37,546 nucleotides of DNA from Chloroflexota bacterium (lineage in GTDB: Bacteria; Chloroflexota; Anaerolineae; JAAYEA01), in contig JAIOAV010000032.1 in the NCBI GenBank assembly GCA_019873665.1, forward strand, positions 1 to 37,546, given 5' to 3'. The notes under the pieces were generated by a model, which was not told where the DNA came from, ran no database searches, and saw only the letters and a program-made list of their open reading frames with translations. Shown piece by piece: positions 18,910 through 27,731 of the stretch. The stretch's first letter is position 1. The number at the start of each line of letters is the position of its first letter. Made by a program: the position numbers and the translations under genes.

Positions 18910-20570
18910 TGTGCTGTTCCCTGCGCATTGCGGCCGTCCTGTGGATGGCAGACGCCACAAATCTCGCATCCTCTGTCTCCTATACACAGCGCCGTGGCGC
19001 GCCCGGAAGCTGCCTTCGCCGACTCCTGTGCCAGAAAGGAAGTGCGAACGTGCATATCCACTGTCTGCCAGGGCAAGCTCTCCTCAGATGTGCGGGCGCG
19101 GAGGAATTCATCTGCGGTGCACCCTGCGACATGCAGCGCCTCTTCCCAGTCGCGCAGCGAGCTGCTCCCTTTGACGTTGGCAAGCGCGTAGTTCAGACGA
19201 CGATCCCCGCGCGCCAGGACGCCCTGCACCTGTGACCATGCCACGCTCTCAGCGCGCAGCTCCACATTCTCTCTCCTGAGCTCGGCCTGCAGATACGCCA
19301 GTCGCCTCTCCAGCGTCTCTGCGTCCGCCATCGCCGCCCACTGAAACGGCGTATGCGCCTTGGGCACGAAAGGGCTTGCATTTACCGAGAGCGCGCCGCC
19401 AAAGCGCGCCGCGATCCGCCGGACCAGCGCCACAATCGCCTGCACATCCTCGTCCTCTTCGCCGGGCAGCCCCACCATAAAATAGAGCTTGAGCGCGGGA
19501 AAGCGATAGCGCTGTGCCAGCTCGACGGCGTGCAGGATGTCATCCTCCTCGATTCCCTTGTTGATCGCGCGGCGCAGCGCGTCGCATCCTGCCTCCGGCG
19601 CCATCGTCAAAGTGCGGGTGCCGCTCTCCGCCAGCGCGGCGATCAGGCGCTCCGGGAGCGGCTTGACGCGCAGCGATGATACGGAGATCTCTGCGCCACG
19701 TGCACGCAGTGCGGCGACCAACGCCTCGATCTGCGAATAGTCTGAGATGGCAGCGCCGACGAGGCCGATCTTGCGGCGATGGCGCAAAACCTCTTCTGCC
19801 TGCGCCAGCAGCATATCCAGGCCCCGTTCGCGCGGCGGACGGTATGTGTAACCGGCCATGCAGAAGCGACAACCGCGCCCACACCCGCGACTGATCTCCA
19901 TCAAGACCATGTCGCCGAATTCGGTATCCGGCGTGTAAATCGCCGTAGTCGCGGGGTAGGCATCCAGCTCACGTACCCACTGCCTGGGCACAGGGAGCGG
20001 GGAGCGAGCCGGCACGTACATGCCGGGCAACCGCACCAGCGCCTCCAGTACCTCCGAGCGGGACCGGTCAACCATATCCCATAGCAGCGCCGTCAGGGGG
20101 GAAATCGCCTCTTCCGCCTCGCCGATGAAGATGGCGTCGGCGATAAGCGCCAGCGGCTCCGGGTTTGCGGTCACCGCCGGCCCGCCCAGCAGCACCAGCG
20201 GGTATGTCTCATCGCGCTCCGCCGCCCAGGGCGGGATCGCGGCCTGCGCCAGCAGTCCCATCAGTTTCAAATAATCCAGCTCAAAAGAGAGGGACACGGC
20301 CAGCACCGCCGCATCCAGGACGTCATGCTGGGACTCAATGGTAACGAGCGTCTCATTTGCCTTTGCTGACCAGAACACCCGCTCGCACACCACCTTCGGT
20401 TGATCGTTGAGCAGACGATAGAGGATTTGGAAGCCCAGGCTGGACATCCCCACTTGGTAGCTGTTGGCATACGCCAGCACGATCGGCAAGCGGCCTCCCC
20501 AGTCCTTGACGACATAGCCCTCTTCCCTTTGCAGCGTCTTTTTCGCCTTTGCGATTGTATTCCACTTCAC
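18903..20570 (-). CDS. B12-binding-like/radical SAM protein, TIGR03960 type
   Basis: The 555-residue protein opens with a B12-binding-like domain (VLAYANSYQVGMSSLGFQILY, LLGGPAVTANPEPL). A radical SAM core follows with the cluster motif C230-x3-C234-x2-C237 in SRGCGRGCRFC and an LTMAPEAGCDALRRAINKG strand. The last 30 residues carry an extra Cys group, CIGDRGCEICGVCHP, which may bind a metal or second cluster. The reaction is unknown. I chose GTG 20568-20570, where VKWNTIAKAKK begins and an AAGGA site is present; the frame extends 35 codons further. It heads a five-gene minus-strand operon through pgeF and yggS to DUF167. In many bacteria this family is next to a DUF2344 partner, which I do not see here. 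Confidence 0.87.
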   Translation of the reverse strand: MKWNTIAKAKKTLQREEGYVVKDWGGRLPIVLAYANSYQVGMSSLGFQILYRLLNDQPKVVCERVFWSAKANETLVTIESQHDVLDAAVLAVSLSFELDYLKLMGLLAQAAIPPWAAERDETYPLVLLGGPAVTANPEPLALIADAIFIGEAEEAISPLTALLWDMVDRSRSEVLEALVRLPGMYVPARSPLPVPRQWVRELDAYPATTAIYTPDTEFGDMVLMEISRGCGRGCRFCMAGYTYRPPRERGLDMLLAQAEEVLRHRRKIGLVGAAISDYSQIEALVAALRARGAEISVSSLRVKPLPERLIAALAESGTRTLTMAPEAGCDALRRAINKGIEEDDILHAVELAQRYRFPALKLYFMVGLPGEEDEDVQAIVALVRRIAARFGGALSVNASPFVPKAHTPFQWAAMADAETLERRLAYLQAELRRENVELRAESVAWSQVQGVLARGDRRLNYALANVKGSSSLRDWEEALHVAGCTADEFLRARTSEESLPWQTVDMHVRTSFLAQESAKAASGRATALCIGDRGCEICGVCHPQDGRNAQGTAQC

Positions 20571-20628
20571 GTTTCGGGTCCTTCGCCTCGCCACTCTGCT
20601 CGCCTGCTGATGCGCGGATTGATCTATG

Positions 20629-20657
20629 ATGATAGCCGACCCAGGGTGTTCTGTCAA
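20629..20657 (-). promoter_or_regulatory. promoter of the radical SAM-pgeF-yggS operon
   Basis: On the minus strand TTGACA (20657-20652, perfect), 17 bases, TATCAT (20634-20629). Start expected near 20622, about 50 bases before the GTG. Confidence 0.85.
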
Positions 20658-20697
20658 ACCTCTACGCCACGGCACAGTATATCTGTGTGATAAGAGC

Positions 20698-20726
20698 TTG
20701 ACGCCTCGCGGTGATCATGATAGACT
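20698..20726 (+). promoter_or_regulatory. promoter of the PfkB/isomerase pair
   Basis: TTGACG (20698-20703), 17 bases, TAGACT (20721-20726), about 35 bases before the ATG. It is divergent from the radical SAM promoter. Confidence 0.75.
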
Positions 20727-20761
20727 GGGCACGAATGCAATCTGCAAGAGGTGGTACCTTG

Positions 20762-22030
20762 ATGATCGACGTGGTGGTGGCCGGCCATATCTGCCTGGAC
20801 CTGATCCCTCGCTTCTTAGCCAGTGCGGGGGAGGACATGGAGACATATGTGGCGGCAGGTCGCCTGACCGAGGTGGGGCCTTTGGCGCTTTCCACTGGCG
20901 GCGCCGTCTCGAACACCGGCATCAATCTGCATCTCCTGGGCATCAACACGCGCTTGATGGGCAAGATCGGCGACGATCTCATCGGGCGCGCCATTCTGGA
21001 GATGATCGCGCGTTACGGCGAGACACTGGCCCAGGGGATGATCGTCGTGCCGGAGGCGACCAGCTCCTATACCATTGTCATCAACCCTCCCGGCGTGGAT
21101 CGCGCCTTTCTGCATTGCCCTGGCGCGAATCATACCTTTGGCGCGGATGATCTCCGTTACGACGTGATCCGCCAGTGCCGACTGTTTCACTTTGGCTATC
21201 CGCCGCTTCTGCGGCGAATGTACAGCAATGGCGGCGGCGAGCTCCGGGCCATGTTCCGTCGCGCTAAAGAAGCAGGAGCGACCACCTCGCTGGATCTGGC
21301 GATGCCCGATCCCGCCGGCCCGAGCGGCCAGGTGGACTGGCGCGCGATCCTACGCGGCGCCCTCAACCAGGTGGACATCTTTGTGCCGAGCGTCGAGGAG
21401 TTGCTGTTCATGCTGGATCGGCGGCAGTTTGAGGCGCTGGAAGCGGAGGTTGGCTCAGCACAGATGCTGGAAAGGATCGAGATCGAGACCATCCGTCGGC
21501 TGGCGGCGGAAGCGCTGACTTGGGGCGCCAAAGTCGTTGTGCTCAAGCTGGGGACGCGTGGGATCTACCTGCGCACGGCGGCGCATTTGTCGTCGCTGGG
21601 GCGTGGCACGCCGCAAGGTCTCGATCGCTGGGAAGGGCGAGAGATGTGGATGCCACCGTTTCGCCCGCGGCGGGTTGCCAGCACCGTAGGCGCCGGGGAT
21701 GCCGCCATCGCAGGCTTTCTGGCGGCGTGGTGTAGGAGTGAAACGCCCGCGCGCGCCCTCCAGATGGCAGCGGCGGCCGGGGCGAGCTGTGTGGAAGAAG
21801 CGGGCGCAGTGCGCGGTGTCGGGAGCTGGGAGGCGACAGTGCAGCGCATCGCGTCTGGCTGGGAGCATCTGACGACCCGCGCGCCGGGGCCTGGTTGGCA
21901 ATGGGATGCAGGCGAAGGGATCTGGCGCGGCCCGCAGGACGCGGATTATCTGGGATCATCTCATAAGGAGGGAATGGGCGGTGCGCAAGGGAGAACTCAA
22001 GCTGGGCGTGGCGCCGACACGGCGACGTAA
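20762..22030 (+). CDS. PfkB-family carbohydrate kinase
   Basis: The 422-residue ribokinase-family protein has VVAGHICLDLIPRF at the start, the substrate glycine loop STGGAVSNTGINLHLLG, and the signature STVGAGDAAIAGFLAAW with the catalytic Asp. It is longer than the usual 300-350 residues. There is an acidic insert around FEALEAEVGSAQM and a tail of about 55 residues after the kinase domain, ending in a Gly-rich stretch. That tail includes the part overlapping the next gene by 50 bases. The ATG at 20762 has GAGGTGG about 10 bases upstream. The substrate is unknown; pairing with a fucose-isomerase-like protein suggests a ketose. Confidence 0.85.
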   Translation: MIDVVVAGHICLDLIPRFLASAGEDMETYVAAGRLTEVGPLALSTGGAVSNTGINLHLLGINTRLMGKIGDDLIGRAILEMIARYGETLAQGMIVVPEATSSYTIVINPPGVDRAFLHCPGANHTFGADDLRYDVIRQCRLFHFGYPPLLRRMYSNGGGELRAMFRRAKEAGATTSLDLAMPDPAGPSGQVDWRAILRGALNQVDIFVPSVEELLFMLDRRQFEALEAEVGSAQMLERIEIETIRRLAAEALTWGAKVVVLKLGTRGIYLRTAAHLSSLGRGTPQGLDRWEGREMWMPPFRPRRVASTVGAGDAAIAGFLAAWCRSETPARALQMAAAAGASCVEEAGAVRGVGSWEATVQRIASGWEHLTTRAPGPGWQWDAGEGIWRGPQDADYLGSSHKEGMGGAQGRTQAGRGADTAT

Positions 22031-23411
22031 CTTTCCACCGGGCGATAGCGTTGAGTACAAGCAACGCATCCAGGCCAAGCTGAAAGCGTGGCAGGTGGAT
22101 TTCGTGGATATAGACTGGCTGAACGAAGAGGGCCTGCTCTACGAAGAGCTGGATGCACCACAGGTGGCGGCGCGATTCCGCGAGGCGGGAGTGGACGCGC
22201 TCTTTGTGCCACACTGCAACTTTGGCACTGAAGCAGCCGTGGGCGCGCTGGCGAAAGCAGTGGGCAAGCCGGTGCTGCTCTGGGGGCCGCGCGATGAAGC
22301 GCCAGGCGCTGACGGCATGCGCTCCCGCGACACGCAGTGCGGCCTCTTTGCCACCAGCAAGGTGCTTCGCCGCGTAGGCGTGCCGTTCACCTATGTAGTG
22401 AACTCTTGGGTAGATGGGCCGCTCTTTGCGCGGGGGCTAAAGTCGTTTCTCGGCGTCGCTTCGGCGGTCCGCGCTTTCATGGGCGCGCGCATCGGCCAGG
22501 TCAGCACCCGCCCTGGCGACTTTTGGACGGTGATGGCCAATGAGGGCGAACTGCTGGAGCGGTGGGGTGTGCGCGTGGTGCCGACGACCCTGGTGGATGT
22601 GGAGATGGCGGTGCAAGCTTACCTGCAGAAAGAGTCCTCCGCACTGCGCGAGGCAGTGGCTGATCTCAAGTCGCGTGTTACCTTTGTAGGCATGGATGAG
22701 TACCAGATCAAAAAGGTAGCCGCGTTCAAGCTGGCGCTGTGGGAGTGGGCACAAGAGGCGCAGCTCGATGCCATCGCCATCCAATGCTGGAGCGCGCTGC
22801 AACGTTCGTTGGGCGTCTCCGCCTGCTTTGTGGATGGTGAGCTTTCGGCAATGGGGATACCGGCGGCGTGTGAGACGGATATCCACGGCGCGCTGACATC
22901 GGTGATGCTGCAAGCCGCGGCGCAATATACCACGCCTACCTTCTTCGCCGATTGGACCATCCGCCACCCGGAGAACGACAACGCTGAGCTGCTCTGGCAT
23001 TGCGGCCCGTTCCCGTCCGTGCTGGCCAAGACCGCCAAGCCAGAAGTAGGCGGGCATCAGACGATGGGTGGAGAGCCGCCCTCTGCGGGTCACTTTGAGA
23101 TCAAGGGCGGCGACATCACGCTGGCGCGTTTTGACGGCGACCGTGGCGCCTATTCGCTGTTAATCGGCGAGGGGAAGGGGACAACCGGGCCGTCAACGTG
23201 GGGCACTTATATCTGGGTCGAGTTTGGGAACTGGCCCAGGTGGGAGGAAAGGGTTATCTATGGCCCCTACATCCATCATGTGGTGGGCATTCATGGTCGC
23301 TTTGCGCCGATCCTCTACGAGGCGTGCAAGTATCTGCCCGGCGTAACGCCGGATCCGGTGGAGCCCACAGCGGAGGAGATCGCCGCCTATTGGCGCGGCG
23401 AAGACTTGTAG
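21981..23411 (+). CDS. L-fucose/L-arabinose isomerase-like protein
   Basis: The 476-residue protein resembles the FucI/AraA-like sugar isomerase group. Visible are VDALFVPHCNFGTEAAVGALAKAVGKPVLLWGPRDE in the first domain, AIAIQCWSALQRSLGVSACFVDGELSAMGIPAACETDIHGALTS (active-site segment with Glu and Asp), and a C-terminal domain with VVGIHGRFAPILYEACKYL. It may interconvert an aldose and a ketose using Mn2+. I chose GTG 21981 because AGGAGG (21966-21971) lies 9 bases upstream; the frame is open to 21906. It overlaps the kinase by 50 bases and ends at a strong terminator. Specific sugar unknown. Confidence 0.82.
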   Translation: MRKGELKLGVAPTRRRNFPPGDSVEYKQRIQAKLKAWQVDFVDIDWLNEEGLLYEELDAPQVAARFREAGVDALFVPHCNFGTEAAVGALAKAVGKPVLLWGPRDEAPGADGMRSRDTQCGLFATSKVLRRVGVPFTYVVNSWVDGPLFARGLKSFLGVASAVRAFMGARIGQVSTRPGDFWTVMANEGELLERWGVRVVPTTLVDVEMAVQAYLQKESSALREAVADLKSRVTFVGMDEYQIKKVAAFKLALWEWAQEAQLDAIAIQCWSALQRSLGVSACFVDGELSAMGIPAACETDIHGALTSVMLQAAAQYTTPTFFADWTIRHPENDNAELLWHCGPFPSVLAKTAKPEVGGHQTMGGEPPSAGHFEIKGGDITLARFDGDRGAYSLLIGEGKGTTGPSTWGTYIWVEFGNWPRWEERVIYGPYIHHVVGIHGRFAPILYEACKYLPGVTPDPVEPTAEEIAAYWRGEDL

Positions 23412-23434
23412 CCGGAGGGCGCTTGGCAGTAGTA

Positions 23435-23469
23435 AAAGGCTCGCTCCGGTGAACAGAGCGAGCCTTTTG
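23435..23469. terminator. strong bidirectional intrinsic terminator
   Basis: AAAAGGCTCGCTC (23435-23447) and GAGCGAGCCTTTT (23457-23469) form a 13-bp stem with a 9-base loop. The A and T ends work for both strands, ending the isomerase gene (+) and the LmbE gene (-). Confidence 0.92.
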
Positions 23470-23488
23470 CTGCGTCCCGGGAAGAGGC

Positions 23489-24202
23489 CTAGCCAAGGGT
23501 GAGCCGCCGAAAGCGCTCCGTCACCGGCTCTGGCTGTGCGCGGCGATAGTTCTCCATCCGCTTGACAAACTCCTCCGGATTGCGGATTTGCGTCTTGTGG
23601 TGCAGCAACGCCTCTGTGCGCAGATCAAAGACGGCAGAGATGTCCACCTCCAGATCGGGGTCCTGCCCGCGACTGATCCAGATCTCCCGCACGACGTGCG
23701 GCTCCAGCCCTTCCGCCAGCAATTCAGGGAAGTAGCGATGATTGCGCGCGGCGGGAAAGACGGCGTCCAGCACCACGATGCCCGCGGCGCGGTGATCGTG
23801 GTGCGACACGCCACGCGAATAGAGGGTGTGCGGGTCGGTGGTCAGGACAATGTCCGGCTTGAACTCGCGGATCTTGCGCACCGCATCTCGCACTACCTCA
23901 TAGGATGGCTGCAGAAAGCCGTCGGGGTAATTGAGGCATGTAACCTTCTCTACCCCCAGAACCCGTGCCGCCTGCTCTTGCTCCACGACACGTATGGCGG
24001 CCAACTCTGCATCCGACAGAGCGCGGTCATCGCTCCCTTTGTCTCCAGAGGTGAGCAAGAGATAGTGTACTGTCAGCCCTGCCTGCGTGAGGCGTGCCAC
24101 GGTGCCGCCACAGAAGAACTCGGGATCATCCGGGTGTGCCACAAGCACCAGGGCGCGGCTGTACTTGGCCACGATCTCCTCAAAGGTTGGTTTCTCGGTC
24201 AT
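23489..24202 (-). CDS. PIG-L/LmbE-family N-acetylglucosaminyl deacetylase-like protein
   Basis: The 237-residue zinc hydrolase carries the metal motif AHPDDPEF (His, Asp, Asp) and the second His site in SRGVSHHDHRAAG. LLTSGDKGSDD and FKPDIVLTTDPHTLYSRG are usual family segments. It may deacetylate an N-acetyl sugar conjugate; thiol-cofactor (mycothiol- or bacillithiol-type) precursors or glycan building blocks are possible. ATG 24200-24202 has GAGGAA 7 bases upstream. The open frame up to 24598 is on the opposite strand of rnpB and is not coding. Confidence 0.9.
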   Translation of the reverse strand: MTEKPTFEEIVAKYSRALVLVAHPDDPEFFCGGTVARLTQAGLTVHYLLLTSGDKGSDDRALSDAELAAIRVVEQEQAARVLGVEKVTCLNYPDGFLQPSYEVVRDAVRKIREFKPDIVLTTDPHTLYSRGVSHHDHRAAGIVVLDAVFPAARNHRYFPELLAEGLEPHVVREIWISRGQDPDLEVDISAVFDLRTEALLHHKTQIRNPEEFVKRMENYRRAQPEPVTERFRRLTLG

Positions 24203-24228
24203 TGGCGCTTCCTCGAAAGTGGAATGGT

Positions 24229-24257
24229 TTGGTATTCTAGGCACTTTGTGGTAGAAT
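24229..24257 (+). promoter_or_regulatory. promoter of the RNase P RNA gene
   Basis: TTGGTA (24229-24234), 17 bases, then TAGAAT (24252-24257) preceded by TGG (extended -10). It starts 8 bases before the mature 5' end of rnpB and lies just upstream of the divergent LmbE start. Confidence 0.75.
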
Positions 24258-24264
24258 AGAAACC

Positions 24265-24665
24265 GGTGTCTGAGCGGGCCAGGCGATCGCGGCGGAGCGG
24301 TGTATAGCCGGTCCGCTGAGGAAAGTCCGAGCTCCAGAGAGCACGGTGCTGGATAACATCCAGGCGGGGCGACCCGACGGCCCAGTGCCACAGAAAGCAA
24401 TGCGCCAGCGTCTGCTGGTAAGCGTGAAACGGCGGTGTAAGAGACCACCAGCGATCCGGGCGACCGGATCGGCTCGGCAAACCCCATCGGGAGCAAGACC
24501 GAATAGGAGGGTGCGACAGGCTGGGCAACCAGCCTGTCAGGGGGCTGCTCGTCCCCTGCCCTCGGGTTGGTCGCTTGAGTGGTTGGGTAACCATCCACCT
24601 AGATAGATGATCGCCACCCGGCTTGGCCGGGCACAGAACTCGGCTTATCGGCCCACTTGGACACC
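24265..24665 (+). ncRNA. rnpB: RNase P RNA, bacterial type A
   Basis: The catalytic RNA of RNase P matures tRNA 5' ends. Conserved pieces occur in order: GAGGAAAGTCCGAGCTCCA near 24338, an ACAGAA motif, GGTAAGCGTGAAACGGCGG, the GGCAAACCCC with GAGCAAGACCGAATAG segment, then AGATAGATGATCGCCACC and ACAGAACTCGGCTTATCGGCCC at the 3' end. GGTGTC at 24265-24270 pairs with GACACC at 24660-24665 as helix P1, which fixes both ends. It is about 400 nt long. Confidence 0.97.
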
Positions 24666-24667
24666 AT

Positions 24668-24703
24668 AGCCCTCAGGAAACGGAAGTGCTCCCCGAGGGC
24701 TTT
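24668..24703 (+). terminator. terminator of rnpB
   Basis: AGCCCTC (24668-24674) pairs with GAGGGCT (24695-24701), with inner GGA/TCC pairing, followed by only three T. It sits between the 3' end of rnpB and the convergent serS stop. Confidence 0.6.
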
Positions 24704-24708
24704 CGCCT

Positions 24709-25983
24709 CTATGCGACGCGGATCACCTCTTGCCCGCCCATGTATGGGCGCAACACCTCCGGCACGACGATGCTGCCATCCGCCTGCTGGTAGTTTTCCA
24801 GCACGGCGATCATGGTACGCGGCAGCCCCAGCCCCGACCCGTTCAGCGTATGCACGTAACGTGGCTTGGCATTGATGTCGGGGCGATAACGGATGTTCGC
24901 CCGGCGAGCCTGAAAGTCCTTAAAGTTGCTGCATGAGCTGACCTCCAGCCACTCCTGACAACCGGGCGCCCACACCTCGACATCGTACTTGACGGCAGCG
25001 GTAAAGCTCAAGTCGCCAGTACACATTTGCACCACCCGATGCGGGATTTTCAGCTCGCGGCAGACATCCTCGGCGTTGTCGATCAGGGAGTACAGCTCTT
25101 CCATGGAGCGTTCCGGCTCGACGAATTTGACCATCTCCACCTTGTCGAACTGGTGTCCGCGCTTCAGGCCGCGCGTGTCCTTCCCCGCGGACATCTTTTC
25201 GCGGCGAAAGTTGGCGCTGTAGGCCACATAGCGGATCGGCAACGAGCCGGGCGGCAGGATCTCATCGCGGTGCAGATTCGTCACCGGCACCTCGGCGGTG
25301 GGTATGAGCCACAGGTCGTCCTCAACATCGTGGTACAGGTTGTCGCCGAACTTGGGCAGATTACCTGTGCCCACGAGACAGTCGCGCCGCACCACGAATG
25401 GCACATAGACCTCGGTGTAGCCATGCTTTTGCACGTGCAGATCGAGCATCCAGGTGATGAGCGCTCGCTCCAAGCGGGCTCCTGCTCCCTTGAGCACGTA
25501 GAAGCGGGTGCCCGCGATCTTGACGCCGCGCTCAAAGTCAATGATTCCTAGGCTTGGTCCCAGCTCCCAGTGCGGCAGAGGCTCAAAGCCGAACGCTCTA
25601 GGCTCGCCCCATGTGCGCACGACGACATTCTCGCTCTCATCCCTTCCCACTGGCACGGTGGGGTCTGGCAGGTTTGGCATTTCCAGCAGTACGTCCCCCA
25701 ATCGCGCTTCCACCTCGCGCAGCTCTGCCTCCAAGCCGGCGATTCGCTCGTTCACCTCGCGCATGGCGGCGATCAGTGCCTGTCGCTGATTTGCATCGCG
25801 GGTGGCGCTGATGTCCTTGGAGACGCTGTTCTTCTGCGCGCGCAGCCCTTCGACCTCTTGCAGAAGCTCGCGGCGGCGTGCGTCCAGCTCTAGTATTTCG
25901 TCGAGAGGCGCGACCGTGTTGAGTTTGACCAGATTCTCGCGCACTTCCTCTGGATGCTCGCGGATATAGGCAAGATCAAGCAT
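24709..25983 (-). CDS. serS: seryl-tRNA synthetase
   Basis: This class II synthetase of 424 residues charges tRNA-Ser. The N-terminal coiled-coil tRNA arm spans about residues 30-100. Motif 2 is [25 protein letters not shown]; the TGDLSF and [13 protein letters not shown] segments contact serine and ATP. Motif 3 is [25 protein letters not shown], where most bacterial SerRS have GLAVGRT. The start is ATG 25981-25983 with AGGAGAGG 5-6 bases upstream. The open frame up to 26148 lies in the T-box leader. Transcription is controlled by that T-box from the promoter at 26278-26306. Confidence 0.95.
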   Translation of the reverse strand: MLDLAYIREHPEEVRENLVKLNTVAPLDEILELDARRRELLQEVEGLRAQKNSVSKDISATRDANQRQALIAAMREVNERIAGLEAELREVEARLGDVLLEMPNLPDPTVPVGRDESENVVVRTWGEPRAFGFEPLPHWELGPSLGIIDFERGVKIAGTRFYVLKGAGARLERALITWMLDLHVQKHGYTEVYVPFVVRRDCLVGTGNLPKFGDNLYHDVEDDLWLIPTAEVPVTNLHRDEILPPGSLPIRYVAYSANFRREKMSAGKDTRGLKRGHQFDKVEMVKFVEPERSMEELYSLIDNAEDVCRELKIPHRVVQMCTGDLSFTAAVKYDVEVWAPGCQEWLEVSSCSNFKDFQARRANIRYRPDINAKPRYVHTLNGSGLGLPRTMIAVLENYQQADGSIVVPEVLRPYMGGQEVIRVA

Positions 25984-26003
25984 GTCCCTCTCCTTTCCTC
26001 GGC

Positions 26004-26272
26004 AAAAAAGAAGACCTTCATCCCAAAAGGACGAGGTCTCTCGTGGTGCCACCTTTCTTTGCTGCCCGCGCAGCGTGCAGCCTCTAGCGGTACATACGTA
26101 CCCTTCACTCGCTAACGGGAGCTCCCGGCCCATCTTACTGAGGGACACAACGTGACCCCGTTCAGCGGGCGACTCTAGAGCGGATTTCAGCCAGCGGGGC
26201 TATCGCCTCCCACCACCGGCGACTCTCTGCCAGCTCGCGTCATGGCCTACTTGTCTCTATCATCGTCTTGTG
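26004..26272 (-). ncRNA. T-box riboswitch (tRNA-Ser sensing) in the serS leader
   Basis: The leader RNA reads through to serS only when uncharged tRNA-Ser is bound. The antiterminator is complete: AAAGG (26056-26052) pairs with CCTTT (26030-26026), the seven-base bulge UGGCACC spans 26051-26045, and ACGAG (26044-26040) pairs with CTCGT (26035-26031). The competing terminator pairs AGACCT (26039-26034) with AGGTCT (26017-26012), followed by a U-rich run (26009-26004). The fourth base of UGGC is C, which fits discriminator base G73 of tRNA-Ser. A Stem I with AGAGAG and GGTGGTGGGAGGC-type distal elements lies upstream. UCC at 26184-26182, in GAAATCCGC, is my candidate specifier codon. Confidence 0.93.
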
Positions 26273-26277
26273 TATTT

Positions 26278-26306
26278 ATTATAGCACAGCTGGGGAGCGA
26301 GATCAA
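26278..26306 (-). promoter_or_regulatory. promoter of the serS T-box leader
   Basis: On the minus strand TTGATC (26306-26301), 17 bases, TATAAT (26283-26278) preceded by TGC (extended -10). It lies in the gap after the iron-sulfur flavoprotein gene. Confidence 0.85.
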
Positions 26307-26316
26307 AAGTGGCGAG

Positions 26317-26895
26317 CTATGACACGTTCTCGGCGTACAGGCGAGAAAGGCTCCAGCCAAGCTGATATGCCTCCTCAAGCTTGGCCTGCTGGCGTTGCAT
26401 ATCCTCCGGAGTGTTGACCCCCTCCGTGGTCAGACTGGCGACCATCCTGATGCCCAGGTGCCCGAAATAATGGGCAAAGGTATCCACTATGTGTTGATTC
26501 TCCGCCAGAGACCGTCCCGCGCGTACCGCCACAGCCACACCGATCTTATGGGGTGGCACTGGCGTCTCGCTCGCCTTGGCATTACATAGTGGTAGCGATC
26601 TATCTATAAAGACCTTCATCTGGCCGGTTACATCCCCCCAGTACGAAGGAGACGCAAGCAGCACGATATCGGCCGCCAGGATGCCGCGCAGCAAGTGGTC
26701 CATGTCGTCCCGTTGCACGCAGGCCCGCTCCGTCTCACACGTGCGACACCCCCGGCAATAGTTGATATGCAATTCCCCCAGGACATAGCGCTCGACGCTG
26801 ATGCCGCTGGCCTGCATTCCGGCGATCGAGCTGTCTACCAGGAGGGCTGTACTGCCTGTGCCGGTGGGGCTGCCAATGATGCATATTGCTCTCAC
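26317..26895 (-). CDS. iron-sulfur flavoprotein / NADPH-dependent FMN reductase family
   Basis: The 192-residue flavodoxin-fold protein opens with ICIIGSPTGTGST, a typical FMN phosphate loop. It has a compact Cys motif, C47-x2-C50-x2-C53-x5-C59 (YCRGCRTCETERAC), which in iron-sulfur flavoproteins binds a [4Fe-4S] cluster. LASPSYWGDVTGQMKVFIDR is the usual FMN-binding strand of this family. It may pass electrons from ferredoxin or NAD(P)H to small acceptors. It starts with GTG 26893-26895, with GGAG about 9 bases upstream. It follows the histidine kinase by 53 bases and may be the last gene of that operon. Confidence 0.87.
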   Translation of the reverse strand: MRAICIIGSPTGTGSTALLVDSSIAGMQASGISVERYVLGELHINYCRGCRTCETERACVQRDDMDHLLRGILAADIVLLASPSYWGDVTGQMKVFIDRSLPLCNAKASETPVPPHKIGVAVAVRAGRSLAENQHIVDTFAHYFGHLGIRMVASLTTEGVNTPEDMQRQQAKLEEAYQLGWSLSRLYAENVS

Positions 26896-26948
26896 ATGAT
26901 CATCTCCATCGGCGTGGGTGGCCGGTGTACGCGTGCCACTGGCCGTTC

Positions 26949-27731
26949 CTAGTCATCCGTGGGGGCGTCATCATCCCCCAACGGCAACGAGAAGGAAAAC
27001 GTACTCCCCTTTCCCATCTCGCTTTGCACGCGCAACTGCCCGCCGTGCGCGTGCACAATCCTCTCCGAGATATAGAGACCCAGCCCGATGCCGGGAGTGC
27101 GACGGGAGAGCCCGTTATCAACCCGGTAGAACTTGGTGAAGAGATGCGCTTGATCTTCTGACGCGATGCCGCGGCCTTGATCCGTCACACTAACCAGGGC
27201 CTCTCGTCTCGCGGCATCCGCTTTCACACATACCGTAACGGCACTTCCCGGTGGCGAGAACTTAAAGGCGTTGTTCAAGAGGTTGTTGAGCACCTGTTCC
27301 AGCTTGAGTGGATCTGCCCGGACCAACAGCGGTGTGTCACTCAAGGTCGCCTGTAAGCGGTGATCGCCAAGCTGTGCCAGATTGCTCAGCACACCCCGCA
27401 CCACCTCGTTGAGGTCCACGACCTGGCTTTGCAGTACATAGTCGCCAGATTCGATCTGCGAAGCGCTGAGGAGCTCGTCAATCAACAGCGATAGGCGATC
27501 TGTTGCCTCGCGTGCCCTGCGCAGCAGCCGTTCCTGCTGATCACTGGTTAGCGCTAGATCGGGGCGCAACAGCGTGTCGAGAGAGCCGCGGATGAGCGTC
27601 AATGGCGTTCGCAGCTCATGGGACACTACAGCAATCAAGTCTGCCTTAATCTGCTCCAGCTCTCTCTGCGGAGAGGTTTCGCGTTTCTCCCTGCGCGTCT
27701 CTGCAACCGGGCGAGTTGGGTCGGCGGACAT
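26949..27731 (-). CDS. soluble sensor histidine kinase without sensor domain
   Basis: The 260-residue kinase has only the transmitter parts. The HisKA domain has H38 in [11 protein letters not shown], and the HATPase domain has [11 protein letters not shown] (N box), VTDQGRGI (G1) and [12 protein letters not shown] (G2). There is no membrane segment and no PAS or GAF domain; the first 25 residues are charged. A partner must supply the signal. The start ATG overlaps the response-regulator stop by one base (TAATG), so the two are translated together. Confidence 0.93.
   Translation of the reverse strand: MSADPTRPVAETRREKRETSPQRELEQIKADLIAVVSHELRTPLTLIRGSLDTLLRPDLALTSDQQERLLRRAREATDRLSLLIDELLSASQIESGDYVLQSQVVDLNEVVRGVLSNLAQLGDHRLQATLSDTPLLVRADPLKLEQVLNNLLNNAFKFSPPGSAVTVCVKADAARREALVSVTDQGRGIASEDQAHLFTKFYRVDNGLSRRTPGIGLGLYISERIVHAHGGQLRVQSEMGKGSTFSFSLPLGDDDAPTDD

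Noticed and set aside
24203..24598. N-terminal extension of the LmbE gene
   Set aside because: It is antisense to the rnpB RNA; the conserved protein begins at the ATG at 24202 with its own ribosome site.
25984..26148. N-terminal extension of serS
   Set aside because: It lies in the T-box terminator region; SerRS family start and ribosome site are at 25983.
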